A stretch of 64,000 bases of DNA, from contig JALMGJ010000002.1 of the NCBI GenBank assembly GCA_023362775.1, forward strand, positions 109,485,981 to 109,549,980, in the 5' to 3' direction. The notes beneath the pieces are model-generated. The model was not told the DNA's origin, searched no databases, and worked only from the letters and a program-made list of their open reading frames with translations. A program made the position numbers and the translations under genes. Below are positions 12,501 to 23,046 of the stretch, in pieces. Within the stretch, counting starts at the first letter, position 1; every line of letters starts with the position of its first letter. Source of the DNA: Charina bottae (Eukaryota; Chordata; Lepidosauria; Squamata; Charinaidae).

Positions 12501-12925
12501 TGTTTATTTATATTTATTTATTTATTTATAATTCAAATTTTGCCACCACCCATCTCCCCCAGAAAAGGGGAAATCTGGGTGGCTTACAATAAGAACCATA
12601 TTAAAACGATAGGTATAAAAACAACTAAAATATAAAAATACAATTTACCAATATAAGTATAAAATAAGTATAAAATCCAGTGGCCATAAAAGATCTAATT
12701 CAGTGAGGAGAGCTCTAAGGCACCAGCCACCCCCAAGAACAACTACTCCCCTTCCCACCCCAAGCGAGACGGCAGAGCCAAATCTTCAGGTTCTTCTGGA
12801 AGGCCAGGAGCGATAGGGCTTGTCTCACCTCTGGGGGCAGAGTGTTCCATAGTGTGGGGGCCACTGCAGAGAACAAGCTGTAATAAGCTATTAGAGTTGG
12901 TCTTCTAGGACAAGAGTTTGATGCC
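12501..12925 (-). mobile_element. CR1/L2-group LINE, 3' end with ORF2 C-terminus
   Basis: On the minus strand the codons read LFSAVAPTLWNTLPPEVRQ (about 12812-12868), the conserved last part of ORF2 in CR1/L2-group LINEs. A 3' UTR follows with the squamate motif cacccagattt...agatgggtggtggcaaa, then a (TAAA)n tail at 12501-12531. The 5' part is missing. The tail abuts the truncated side of the Penelope-like element, so one of the two inserted at the other's edge. Confidence 0.75.
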
Positions 12926-12929
12926 ACCT

Positions 12930-13540
12930 AAAGACACATTTAAGATGGCATATATTTTTAGAGGCTAAGCTCCATTTCAATAGGTGTGCTTTGTCTTATA
13001 CAAGTTGAAAACATGTTAGAAGATTGTAAACCATGAAGTCATGTTTCAAGACAAATCCTTCCCATAAATGAATACTAATTTGAAATGTAATTTTCCTTTG
13101 TCTACATTGAAATGACACAAGATTGCATGTGCAGATGCTTTTTAGAATTGGATGTTTGTATGTAACACTCAGACATTAGTTCAGAATATTTTAATTTACA
13201 AATTTTCTTGTTAACAAGTCTACAAAACTATAGTCATTTTAAAGTTTCCATAATGTCAAATGAATCACCAAACCACACAGTTCACTGCAGAAATAAGCTC
13301 CATTCAGGTATGTGTATGAGGGTTCAAATCTAGGTAGAGAATGGGGCTGAATAAAATGGCCATGCTTTTGATCTCCCTAGTTTCATCACATTAAGCAGTT
13401 AGGAGGAGAACTACAGTATACTCACTTTGTTTGAATCTGACTACAAGATCAGGGACCCCTAGAGGAGGTTCAAGATCTCATGAAGAACCATAGTCAAGTG
13501 GACATGATTACTTCTTCTGATCTACCAGCTGAATTCATGG
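12930..13540. other. no gene seen
   Basis: No recognised feature. Confidence 0.5.
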
Positions 13541-13745
13541 AAGAGCCAGTGTGGTCAAGTGGTTAAGGCATTGTTCTAGGACAGGGGACAATCAGATTTA
13601 CATCTACTTGGTGGCTTTGGACCAGTCACTTTTATTTCAGCTCAACCCATGCCACAGAGTTGTGTGCATAAAATGAAGGGGTATCCCCATGTAAGCCATC
13701 CTGAGTTCTTGGAGGAAAGGCAAGATATAAATCTACTAAATAATT
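13541..13745 (+). mobile_element. old tRNA-derived SINE (MIR/CORE-SINE-like)
   Basis: The head gccagtgtggtcaagtggtt resembles a pol III A-box region of squamate tRNA-SINEs (gccagtttggtgtagtggtt). The body has gctttggaccagtcact, corresponding to ccttgggccagtcact in younger copies. The 3' part ends gaggaaaggcaagatataaat, matching the ggaaaggcgggatataaat ending. Substitutions throughout show an old copy. Confidence 0.55.
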
Positions 13746-14782
13746 AAGGGAATCAAAAGGGATAGTATGGACATGATGCAAAACATACTGTAGAGTCTGG
13801 GTAGGCATGCATAGCCCCATCCTCTATCTGGTTTTAAGCCTTCACTTGTTTAGACAAATGCCTGAACAGGGCTGGGTTATCTTTCAGATCCATGGAATAT
13901 GAATGCTTGGTAAACTAATGGAGCTAATCCCTCATCATGTTCTGTCCAGGATTTTTGATTCTCAGGCAAGTAGGACTCAAAGCTGGGCCCCGTGAAAGAC
14001 ACCACCTTTAACCTTAACTTCTTTTGCATTCACTTCAATTGAATGAGAATGTAAGATGAGATGAACTAGGATATTTTCAATTGGGAGGTCGCATTTTTTA
14101 AAAATTAAGTACTAGGAAATGAGAAGTAGAAAATGTCAATTGCTTCTTTCAAGTCATTCTTTGTGTCAATTAAGCAGTAGAGACATCTTTTACAAGTAGG
14201 TGAAGGGGCTTAACATCAGCTTCAAAAAGGCCAGTATGTTCCCCATTTACTTCCTATTCTCAGGGAGTCATTCTTCAGGTGAGTTCTTCCCATTACCTTC
14301 AGATGATTAGTAGCCACTTCCGTTGTTATAGCTGAAGTATCAAGTGATGACACTAAGGTTATAAACAATCCTGCCTTGGATGTGCCTAGAATGACAAATT
14401 CTCTCTCTGGTTTAATTAAAGCATAGGGGGAGAAGAGGTGTTAGAAAGGAAATTTTAACAGAAGAGCTTTTCTTCTTTTTTAGCAACATGCCAATTATCG
14501 AGCAGGCATAGCTATGCTAAAAAGGACTCTAGGTGATAAGATCATTTCTCAGCTAAGCAAAATTGATGTCTACAAAAGAGAAATGTGCTATAGAAATGCA
14601 GTTTCCCCTTTGGGGTGTAAAAACATTGCTTGTATGCTAGGTTTAATTAAAAGTTTTTCTTACTGGCCTACCCATGTCTTAAATTATGATCATTCCAGTG
14701 TAAAGATTTAGGGTTGTGCAGCACATTGGATTCAAGGGCAGAAAGAAGCATTGGCATGTGGTTGTGACATTCGTCTGCAACT
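13746..14782. other. no gene seen
   Basis: Nothing recognised. A 65-codon open frame at 14514-14711 has no motif. Confidence 0.5.
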
Positions 14783-14864
14783 CCTTAAATCAAACATGTC
14801 TCTTTCTTGGGACTGCACAGGTGGCAGCTGTGCAATCCCAAGAAACATCATGGCTGATTTAAGG
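14783..14864. repeat. 82-bp near-perfect palindrome (hairpin)
   Basis: The left arm runs ccttaaatcaaacatg...ttcttgggactgcaca and the right arm returns as tgtgcaatcccaagaaa...catggctgatttaagg, with a ~9-nt loop (ggtggcagc). About 34-36 positions per arm pair with only a few mismatches and a one-base bulge. TTAA lies near each outer end. It is either a tiny palindromic MITE or a hairpin-RNA precursor; the sequence alone does not decide. A CR1-group LINE end begins within about 10 bp downstream. Confidence 0.75.
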
Positions 14865-14870
14865 CATTAC

Positions 14871-14944
14871 AGTTATTTATTAATTAATTTTATTTATTTA
14901 TTAAATTTATATTACCACCCATCTCCCCCATCGGGGACTCTGTT
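14871..14944 (-). mobile_element. CR1/L2-group LINE 3' end
   Basis: A (TTTA)n-like tract is followed by attaccacccatctcccccatcggggactctg. This is the inverted form of the squamate CR1-group ending (cagagtcccc...gagatgggtggt...aataaata). Only the last ~70 bp remain. Confidence 0.7.
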
Positions 14945-15398
14945 AAGTGTTATATTGTGCACCCTGTGTACTCTGAAGCGTCTTTTTGCCTTCAAATCTG
15001 AAGCTCTGCATAGCCCTATCATGGATAAGGTCTGTTCTGGCTTCAGCCAAAATATTCAGCATGATAACATTTGGGGAAATGAGCTGAAAGATACATCCCA
15101 AACAAAGTATTTTCCCCCTTTCATTTCTGTACCATTGTCCAAATTTGACCAGCATTACTGATGCATGTTTGAGTCATTTGTCGAGATGGTCGGTGAAGAA
15201 ATGTGATAAATAAATAAAATAAATAAATGTTAGAGTACTTTCTGAAATGCATACACTGTGCTGGTGCATGATGCCATTTGATCTTTACAAAATCCTAGGC
15301 CCTTATCCATTTAACACATCTCCATGCAACAAAGAAGTCCAAAACAAAATTGTAAAATTGTTTGGAGATGTAAGTTCAGAAAGCTTCATGCTGGGGCT

Positions 15399-15597
15399 GT
15401 GTAGTGTTTTTGATTAAATCTCTGAAAGATGCTTCGGAGTATGCAAGAACACTAATGTAGCACCTGCCTCTAACACCTTAAGGCAGTGTGTAATCCCAGA
15501 GAAAGGTGTAACTGCTGTAAAGTGTTGCAGACAGGTGTTACATTTGTCTTCTTACACACTCTGAAGCACCTATCAGAGGCTGAATCCAAAGTATTGC
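15399..15597. repeat. ~200-bp imperfect inverted repeat, candidate palindromic MITE
   Basis: The left half reads gattaaatctctgaaagatgc, ttcggagtatgcaaga and aatgtagcacctgcct. The right half returns the complement of each in reverse order: aggtgttacatt, cttacacactctgaagcacct and atcagaggctgaatcc. The centre is near 15498. Pairing is imperfect but continuous over roughly 80-90 bp per arm. No target-site duplication could be fixed and no transposase is nearby. Confidence 0.6.
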
Positions 15598-15968
15598 CCA
15601 GTCGTCCTTCATACAGACAGTACATACACTAATCCATCTTTTATTTTATGTCCCCAGTGGACAAAAGTTTTTTTTTTTAATTTTATCCTTCCAAAGAAGT
15701 GATGGTACAATTTTTACTTTTGGTTAAAATTAAAGCAATTCTAAAGAGAGGTTTCTAAAATTATAAACTGAGTAGGGGAAGTAAATTGATTGTTACTCTT
15801 ACTCTCAAAGAGTGTAGGTCATTCATCTGCATAAATTCACTGGTTCAAAATGCACAAAAGGGTATTTCTTCCTATAGCACAAAATTAACAAGAGTCATTG
15901 TTACAAGAGAGAAAACAGACCCTTGCAAGAAGCCTAATTAAGATGGATCAACAAGTTCATAGTCTGGA

Positions 15969-16057
15969 CTATATTTATTTATTTTGTTTATTTATAATTT
16001 GATTTATATCACCGCCCCATCTCCCCCAAAGGGGACTCTGGGCGGTTTACAAAAAAC
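15969..16057 (-). mobile_element. CR1/L2-group LINE 3' end
   Basis: A (TTTA)n tract followed by tatcaccgccccatctcccccaaaggggactctgggcggtttac, the inverted form of the common squamate LINE ending. Closer to the usual sequence than the copy at 14871-14944. Confidence 0.75.
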
Positions 16058-16319
16058 AGAATTATAGAATCAACTTTCCTCTTCCGTAGTAAGAATCCTA
16101 TAGGCAGTTATATGACTGTGCTGGTCTAAAAGACAAAAATAGATGGTTATTTTGATATTTAAAGTTTATGATAGCCTCTAACATGTTTATCCAGTATGAT
16201 AATTCTTGTTTATAAAGTACAAATGAGCCACATGCTCAGATAAATATATGTATTATGGTCTTTGCCAAGAAAAAAAATGACAAGTGTGATCCTGGTGTTA
16301 CTCTGGGACTCTTTTAGTA

Positions 16320-16623
16320 AAAAAGTAAAGGTAAAGGTTCCCCCCGCACATTTGTGCAGTCGTGTCCGACTCTAGGGGCCGGTGCTCATGTCCATTTGTT
16401 AGCCGAAGAGCCAGCGTTGTCCGAAGATGCTTCCACGGTCATGTGGCTGCATGACGCGCGCAGAACACTGTTACCTACCCACCGAAGTGGTACCTATTCA
16501 TCTACTTGCATTTGCATGCTTTCGAATTGCTAGGTTGGCAAGAGCTGGAGCTAGTGCAGGAGCTCACTCCGCACGCAGGGCTAGGGATTCGAACCTCCGA
16601 ACTTGCGAACTTGCGAAGAGAGT
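16320..16623 (-). mobile_element. tRNA-derived SINE with BovB-like tail, copy 1
   Basis: A minus-strand SINE with a tRNA-like head containing the pol III B box ggttcgaatcc (16585-16595), a body shared with the copies at 26712-27040 and 46024-46344, and a 3' end reading gagtcggacacgactg, which matches the BovB 3' terminus. It is flanked by a 12-bp direct repeat, actcttttagta, at 16308-16319 and 16624-16635. This fits the Sauria-type SINE class, thought to be copied in trans by BovB/RTE enzyme because of the shared 3' end. The A-box region at the 5' end is missing. Confidence 0.82.
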
Positions 16624-16687
16624 ACTCTTTTAGTACTCTCAGTCATTATATGCTACTAGACAGGTTGTTGGATTATGGATGAGACAC

Positions 16688-16895
16688 TCTTTTTTTGTGC
16701 CTTTGAGTCAGTGTTGTCTCCTGGAGACAGCCTAGACAAGACCCTGCAGTTTTCTTGGCAAGATTTTGGAAGTGGTATGCTTCCTAGGGCTAAGAGAGAG
16801 TAACTGGCCCAAGGTCACCCAGCTGTGCCTAAAATGGGACTAGAACTCACAATATCCCAGTTTCTAGCCTGGTACACCAAACTGGCTCATAAGAC
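16688..16895 (-). mobile_element. tRNA-derived SINE, head family gagccagtttggtgta
   Basis: Read on the minus strand, it begins gagccagtttggtgtacc, continues agttctagtcccattttag (B-box region) and ctgggtgaccttgggccag, then switches to a 3' half resembling BovB-tailed SINEs (atcttgccaagaaaactgcag...gtctccaggaga). The head is the same as in the SINE at 35262-35490, but the 3' half differs. Confidence 0.65.
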
Positions 16896-16904
16896 ACTGT
16901 GGTT

Positions 16905-19354
16905 GGGGTTAATTCTTCTATTTCAATAACTGCTACCAAAAATTGTGGCTGGGGGCCCCTTGCTTAACTCTAGTGGTTATGATTTGGGACTTGCAAGATG
17001 TGTTTATTATGTATATGCAATATTGATCATCCAGAAATTTGGTTTGAGGCATAACTAGGACATGATATGATATGATTAGGACATGACATGACTAGGACAT
17101 GATTATGAGTGATGCCCAAGTTGTCACCTAAAAAGTACAATTTGTCTTGTTGATACTTAATCTGCCCTTCCAGATTAAATATAGGGCCCCTGGACACCAC
17201 ATCAATAAATGAGAAAATAGTAGCCATCCACACCTTGATCCTGAATCATTATGTGGTTTGCATCACAGTGAACTGACTGGATATGTTGAGGAGGGAGACA
17301 ATCTGGGTGTCACTCATTAAATGGATCCTTTGCTCTTGTGAAGAAGAAATTAGAAACTGTATTAGCAATGTATGTTTTAATTTTGTATAACCGATATGAT
17401 ATATTTCTGATCAAATGTATGATGTGTATCAAATGTTTTGTTATGTGTTGCCTTTGCTTCTTTTAACATTATATATTACATTATTTTGACATCCTATTGA
17501 ATGTATGCTTCTCACAGAACTGCAACATGCTCAAGAATACTGATTAACAATATTCTAACCATTTCCTCTGTAGTCAAATTCAAAGTCAACTTATTAGAAT
17601 AACAATTAAAGCTTTGGCATCTTTGTATATCAAAGCAACAGCAGTTCATTTCAAAGAATAAGTCTGTAGTGTTTTCCCCTAAGGATTATACCGCTGTCTC
17701 CTTATTGTTATCTCCTGTACTTTTGAGTTGTAAAACAATTCTTGCACATTTGAGTATGTTAAGTATGTGCACATGTTTGATTTGCCTTTGATCAACATTC
17801 AATATAAGAATTATGTGTACCTTTCGGTCTTTGCTTTTGGCTCTTCTGGGTTCAAGAGACCAGTAACTCACTGTAACCTGCTAGCTTTGGAAATAATAAA
17901 ACAATTGTTGGATACACTCTAGTTGTTGGAATTCCTTGGATGAGTTCTCTACTACCAGGCCCGAATGTTGTCCTTTTTGGCTCATAAAAATAGAGCTTAT
18001 CAAGGCACTGCCTTGCTTCTATACACCTCCCACCATAAATACATTTAGATCATTCATGATAAAGTGTCACCATATATCTTCTGCTGCTTGTAGAGAAAAA
18101 AAGATCCTTTTAACACAGTACATATAGTATTACCCAATCTGTCCTATAGTTCTTCCACGTTGTAAGTGGTTTTCTGATCCTTGGGAGGAGAAAAAGTGAG
18201 AGAAGAGCGAGGTGAGACCTCAGTTTTATTTATTAATGCTTCATTTTATAATTAGGAATCTTTGCAATGAGCGTTTTGGCAGCCTGTTGCTGCAGAAGTT
18301 TGGAGATTATCTTTAATTTTCTTTAAAAATCAAAGTATTAGTCAGTTGTATAACTTTCATCAAAAGGTCAGTGCCCAGAGAACATAGGATTTAAAAAAAC
18401 CCATCTTTCACAATACAATGCTCTATGTACAAAAAAAGAGAAAAAAAGTCTATTACTTGTTAAACTTAATTTAAGTCCAGTTAACAGCCTTCATGCTGGA
18501 GTTCCATAAATCGGGAAATCAGTCACACACAATAGGACACCAGTTAATATTCATTAGCAGTTCAAATAACAAATAGAATTGTCCTTTATTAAACTTTAAA
18601 GCAAAAAAGAAAAGAAAATCCTCACATTATCCTATTGATAAGTCCAGTACTCACTGAGATAGATTCTCCTATATGGCTCCTTTGTTGTATTTCAAGCTCT
18701 AATAAATGGGCAATAGTGCCAGGAATACAAAGTGAGTGGTTATCTTATTCAGTAAAGCTCATAAGCTATTTTTTTTAGCCAGAACTAACGAAACAAATGT
18801 GAGCATCCGATGCTTGGCAATAAAGCAGCTCTCTGTCATCCTTAATATTTTAATGGAGGTGAAGGAAGGTCAAAAATAATGAAAGAGTCAAATAGCAATT
18901 AAAATATTAGGAATTGTAGCAAGTAGGGGCATACCAAAACTTAGTCCATCATCAGAATTACTTATGGAAGATAATGTTATAGATGATGACTAGTCATACC
19001 GGTTATATATGACTTTAGAGTGGGAGTAGAGACAGTAGGCCTCTGAATAGCAATAGCAGGAACTACTACAGCTGCCTCCATGATCTACCAATGACAAACA
19101 GGGTACTGAATTCAACTAGGGGTGAGGAACAACTCACAAATAAGGGAGAAGGTGGACTTTAGGTGGTGTTGGTGGTAATATAATCTTATTATTTTATATT
19201 TTTTCTGGGAGCTCAAGGTAGCTCAACAAAAAATCTCCCTTCATTTCAATCCCACATTAACCTTGTAAAGTATGCTGACCAAATATGAATAGATAGTAAG
19301 GTAACTATCTTGTAGACTTCAGATAAATGTCACATCACCTGCTAATTAAACACT
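16905..19354. other. AT-rich sequence, no gene seen
   Basis: No gene recognised. An imperfect tandem of aggacatga/catgatatga units lies at about 17056-17105. Confidence 0.5.
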
Positions 19355-19634
19355 AATTAAACTGGTCCAGAATGCAGAATCATGGGCAGTGACGAGCATG
19401 GCTCTGTATGATTATGTGCCACTCTTGCTTCATGAGCCTTCCTGGTTGCTACTTTGCTTCTGGGTACAATTCAAGGTGCTGGTTATGACCTATAAAGCCC
19501 CATGTGGCATCAGGTCTAGTTACTTGCAGGACTGTCTCCTGTACTGTCTGGCTGGCCAGTTTGATCCAACAGGGTTGATGCACTATGGGTTCCTTTGATT
19601 TAGCAATGCCATCTATCAGGACACTGGAACCATA
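19355..19634 (+). pseudogene. L2/CR1-group LINE ORF2 C-terminal part, left half of an interrupted element
   Basis: The reading frame includes LVQNAESWAV, VPLLLHEPSWLLLCFWVQFK and VLVMTYKAP. These match the conserved block after the RT core of L2/CR1-group LINEs (LVQNAAARL...PLLxxLHWLPVxxRxxFKVLxLTYKAL). The element resumes at about 20658, where codons equivalent to ...WNEVPL... and a LINE-like 3' end follow. The gap is filled by a probable solo LTR that itself carries a BovB. Only the last part of ORF2 survives. Confidence 0.65.
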
Positions 19635-19772
19635 TGTCAGGCCCAGCCCAAGAACTGCAAAGAATCAATCCAGCCAAACTTCAGTTCTTTATTTGCTCAT
19701 ACCGTATAGACAGAATCTTGCCAGACTAAAGCTACTCTACCTAACCCAAGGGGAAATAACCTGGGAAGCCCT

Positions 19773-20483
19773 GTTGTTGTTGTTGTTGTTCAGTCGTTTA
19801 GTCATGTCCGACTCTTCGTGACCTCATGGACCATCGCATGCCAGGCCTTTCTGTCCTCCACTGTCTCCCGGAGTTTACTCAAATTCATGTTCATTACATC
19901 GGTGATGCTATCTAACCATCTCATCCTCTGCCATCCCCTTCTCCTTTTGCCTTCAGTCTTTCCCAGCATCAGGGTCTTTTCCAGTGAGTCCTCTCTTTGC
20001 ATTAGGTGGCCAAAGGATTTGAGCTTCTGCTTCAGTATCTGTCCTTCCAATGAGCAGTCAGGGTTGATTTCCTTTAGGATTGACTGATTTGACCTCCTTG
20101 CAGTCCATGGGACTCTCAAGAGTCTTCTCCAGCACCACAGCTCGAAAGCATCAATTCTTCGGCGCTCAGCCTTCCTTATGGTCCAACTCTCACAGCCATA
20201 CATTACTACTGGGAAAACCATAGCTTTAACTATACGGACCTTTGTCGGCAAGGTGATGTCTCTGCTTTTTAATATGCTGTCTAGGTTTGCCATAGCTTTC
20301 CTCCCCAGGAGCAAGCGTCTTTTAATTTCATGGCTGCAATCACCGTCTGCGGTGATCTTGGAGCCGAAGAAAATAAAATCTGTCACTGCTTCCATTTCTT
20401 CCCCTTCTATTTGCAAGGAAGTGATGGGACCAGATGCCATGATCTGAGTTTTTTTAATGTTGAGTTTCAAGCCAGCTTTTTTC
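19773..20483 (-). mobile_element. BovB LINE, 5'-truncated copy
   Basis: The 3' terminus is tcggacatgactaaacgact followed by a (CAA)n tail (visible as GTT repeats from 19773). It is flanked by a 7-bp duplication aagccct at 19766-19772 and 20484-20490. Truncation at the 5' side and the CAA tail are normal for RTE-clade retrotransposition. The nearly uninterrupted frame suggests a recent insertion. Confidence 0.88.
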
Positions 20484-20485
20484 AA
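19802..20485 (-). pseudogene. BovB ORF2 C-terminal fragment
   Basis: A 227-codon open frame equivalent to about residues 799-1024 of the intact copy at 41765-44851. It starts just after the RT active-site region and covers the thumb and C-terminal domain, including the conserved GCESWT and FELWCWRRLLRVPW blocks. A CGA to TGA change ends it four codons early, at KSRT. It lacks endonuclease and RT catalytic residues, so it cannot act. The starting Met-Lys-Lys is at the truncation point, not a natural start. Confidence 0.88.
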
Positions 20486-20657
20486 GCCCTAGGGCGAGGC
20501 TAGTCTGAACCTCTTAGTTTTCCTACATTCCAGCTCTGGACTGTGTTTTCTCTTATCTTGCTCCCCTCCTTGGAATGTGCTCCCTCCTTCCTGAGAACCA
20601 GCAGTGTTACTGAAGTCCATCACATCACCTCCCCCTTCAGAGACACATTCCATCACA

Positions 20658-20960
20658 TCATGCCTTCTCTGTGGTGATGCTGCCCTCTGAAATGAGGTCC
20701 CTCTGAAATCCAAGTGGCTCCCACCTTGAGGGCATTCTGGAGGGTCTTAAAGACCTGGATCTTCTCCCAGGCAATGGACTAGGCTAGTTGGAACTCCTTG
20801 CAGGGTGTGTTACACATGTTTTGTTGTTGCTGGCCAGATTTACCAGCTTGTTTAATGTTTACTGTTTTCTATTCCTATTTGTTAGTTTCTTTTTATGTTG
20901 TGAGTTAATCTGGAGTTGGGCAGTGGCTAAATTGAATAAACATATTAATAAATAACTTTT
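20658..20960 (+). mobile_element. L2/CR1-group LINE, right half of interrupted element
   Basis: It resumes the LINE of 19355-19634. Codons near 20660-20740 correspond to the FSVxxPxxWNxLPLxVR...FxxxLKT C-terminal block, and the 3' end near 20895-20960 has gttgtgagttaatctggagt...aataaacatattaataaataa. Decayed. Confidence 0.55.
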
Positions 20961-22024
20961 TCACTGGACTACTCAATTTCCTGGCAACAGGATTTGTCCA
21001 GCTAGTGCCTCCAATTGACAGAGTAAAAGACTGTATTGTACTACTGTTTTCTCACAGAGAAGACATCCTGTAGAGACTTTGGGAAGCAATTACCTATCGT
21101 GACAAAAATAGCATGTTCAGGCCCTTAAGAGTTTTTACAGCCCATTAAATCCTGTTATGTTGAAGAAGAGGAAGATACTGTAAGTTTGCTAATTCAGTTA
21201 TAAAACACAGCCCATATATTCACAGCATTCCTCAATCATGACATAAAATATAAGAGGCTCTTAAATTAAAGGCATGTTAAGTTCCAGCTTTTTTACTATT
21301 ATCTGTTGAGAATTTCAGATTTTTGTAAAGTCATTCTCAATCACTGAAAGTTCTATAGATTTTAATGATAGCCTATACAGCTCAGATGCAGTTTAGACTT
21401 TGCATGGAAATAAGCCTTCCAATGTTTTTGATGACAATGTTGTGCTGGAAATATAAATGTGATCATTATAACTAACTCTTCTAGTCTGTAGATAAAGCTA
21501 AAGCCTGGCGAAAGGAGACAAATAAAGATTTTGGAAATTGTTATCATAAAGCGCATAGTTCATGTTACATGTTATAGTGATAACTAAACGATGATAATAT
21601 TGGTAAGGGCAAAATAATACATAATCACAGAGTACATAATTGAGTTTATGGGGGAAATCAACTGATTCTCTCAGCAGTATACTGTATATCAATGTATTTA
21701 AAGGGAAAAAGTGACAGAGCAATCATACACACAAATGCTCAGAAGACTTGTTGAGTGGTGCGTGATTTTCCCCATGTCAGTAGGTACTGAATTGCAGCCT
21801 CACTTGTCAGTTTAAGCTATGTATTTACCTTGAACAAACCTCCATTTCTTTATCATTAAGAATTAAACGTACCCCAGTTGAGTAGAAGAGCTATGCAACC
21901 TGACTCCCATGATCCCATGTGGTCCACTGACTTGTGTGTTTGTATGGCCCTCAACCACAATTACCTGTCATCAGTAACATTCTTTCCTGCCATTGTGAGG
22001 GAAAGAGAGACTTGAACACTGATA
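20961..22024. other. AT-rich sequence, no gene seen
   Basis: No feature recognised. Confidence 0.5.
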
Positions 22025-22240
22025 AGAACAAACATTTCAAACTAACTCCTGGTGGCTTAATGGATATGGGCATTTTCCTGGAAGTAATATGATAGTGATT
22101 TGCCATTGCCTTCTTCCAGAGTGTTACTGACTTCCCAATCAAGCATATAGCCCTAGGATTTTCTGATGATCTGCCGTCCAAGTAATAACCAGCTCCCATC
22201 CTGATTAGCTTTTTGAGATCCTCCATATATTGTCACCTAG
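22025..22240 (-). mobile_element. 5S-rRNA-derived SINE, copy 1
   Basis: On the minus strand it reads ggatctcaaaaagctaatca then gttattacttggacggcaga. These correspond to the 5S rRNA internal promoter region (ggatctcggaagctaagcag, gttagtacttggatgggaga). The 3' half contains gaagaaggcaatggcaaatc, the body segment shared by squamate SINEs with BovB-like tails. This fits the 5S-derived squamate SINEs. Diverged, so inactive. Confidence 0.75.
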
Positions 22241-22754
22241 CTGGAAGAAAGCTGGTAACTGAATAGACTTGTTCAAATGAACCTTCCCCAAGCTTTCTTG
22301 CCTACAAACTCATGCCAAAAACAAAAACAGAAAACTCATGTGGATGATATGGCTCTCCCTATTTTGCTTTATCCTGCCCAGTGCAGCCCTTAACCTCCAC
22401 AAAATACTAGTGTGCTTCCTGGCTTCATGAAGATTGCCCATCTCTGACATAAAGCTGACATCTATAGCTGGGAAGATTTCTTGACTGACATATTAAATTG
22501 GCATCTCAGGGATCAAGTTAAGTTTAATGTCGCCAAGGGAAAAATATACATAGTATATATGTATTGGCAAACTACTCATTGAATGAGTGAACAGGGAGAT
22601 CTAACAGGATTTTGGCAGGGAAGATTATCTGAGGAAAGAAAAGAGAGAGAGAAAGAGCCAGTGAGCAGGAAAGACTGCCAACGAATACGTAGAAGAACTA
22701 GAAGACTAAATGCAAAAAGGATAGAGGGTCATCTGTTGGTGATGTTGTGGATTC
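22241..22754. other. no gene seen
   Basis: No feature recognised; a purine-rich stretch lies at 22618-22700. Confidence 0.45.
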
Positions 22755-22850
22755 TTTCGTTGGATTGAGATTGGACTAAATAATCTTCATGGTTCCTTCC
22801 AACCCTCATATCATAATATCCTATACTATGGTACGATACTATTATAAGAA
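22755..22850 (+). mobile_element. CR1 LINE 3' end
   Basis: It reads ttggactaaataatcttcat and ggttccttccaaccct, the classic amniote CR1 3' UTR (ttggactagatgacct...ggtcccttccaaccct). A degenerate repeat tail of atatcctatactatggtacg type follows, in the place of the usual (ATTCTATG)n. Confidence 0.75.
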
Positions 22851-22859
22851 TTTATGAAT

Positions 22860-23046
22860 TTATGGATTTAAATTAAGAACTTTTAATATCGCCATCTTGG
22901 ATTTTATATTTTATATTATTTTATATTTTATAAGTATGGTTTTTTAGTGTAGTTTAATCTGTATTTGTTTTTAGCTTTGTTGTAAACCACCCAGAGTCGC
23001 TTCGTGTGAGATGGGCGGTGACAAAATTTGAAATATAAATAAATAA
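22860..23046 (+). mobile_element. CR1/L2-group LINE 3' end
   Basis: A TTTTATA-rich 3' UTR leads into gttgtaaaccacccagagtc, gcttcgtgtgagatgggcgg and a (AAAT)n tail. This is the squamate LINE ending also seen at 12501, 14871, 15969 and 33329. Confidence 0.8.

Larger units (their letters stand above)
19635..20657 (-). mobile_element. probable solo LTR, interrupted by BovB
   Basis: After removing the BovB insertion (19773-20483 plus one copy of its 7-bp duplication) about 305 bp remain. On the minus strand they start TGTGATGG and end GGGCCTGACA, the usual TG...CA ends. A polyadenylation signal AATAAA lies at 19688-19693, about 55 bp before the end, as in the LTR at 61316-61668. It sits inside an L2-type LINE. 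I could not find a clean 4-6 bp target duplication, so the exact ends and the LTR family are uncertain. Confidence 0.5.

Noticed and set aside
14751..15161. 136-codon plus-strand open frame
   Set aside because: It runs through the 82-bp palindrome and a LINE 3' end with a (TTTA)n tract, so it is not a natural coding unit.
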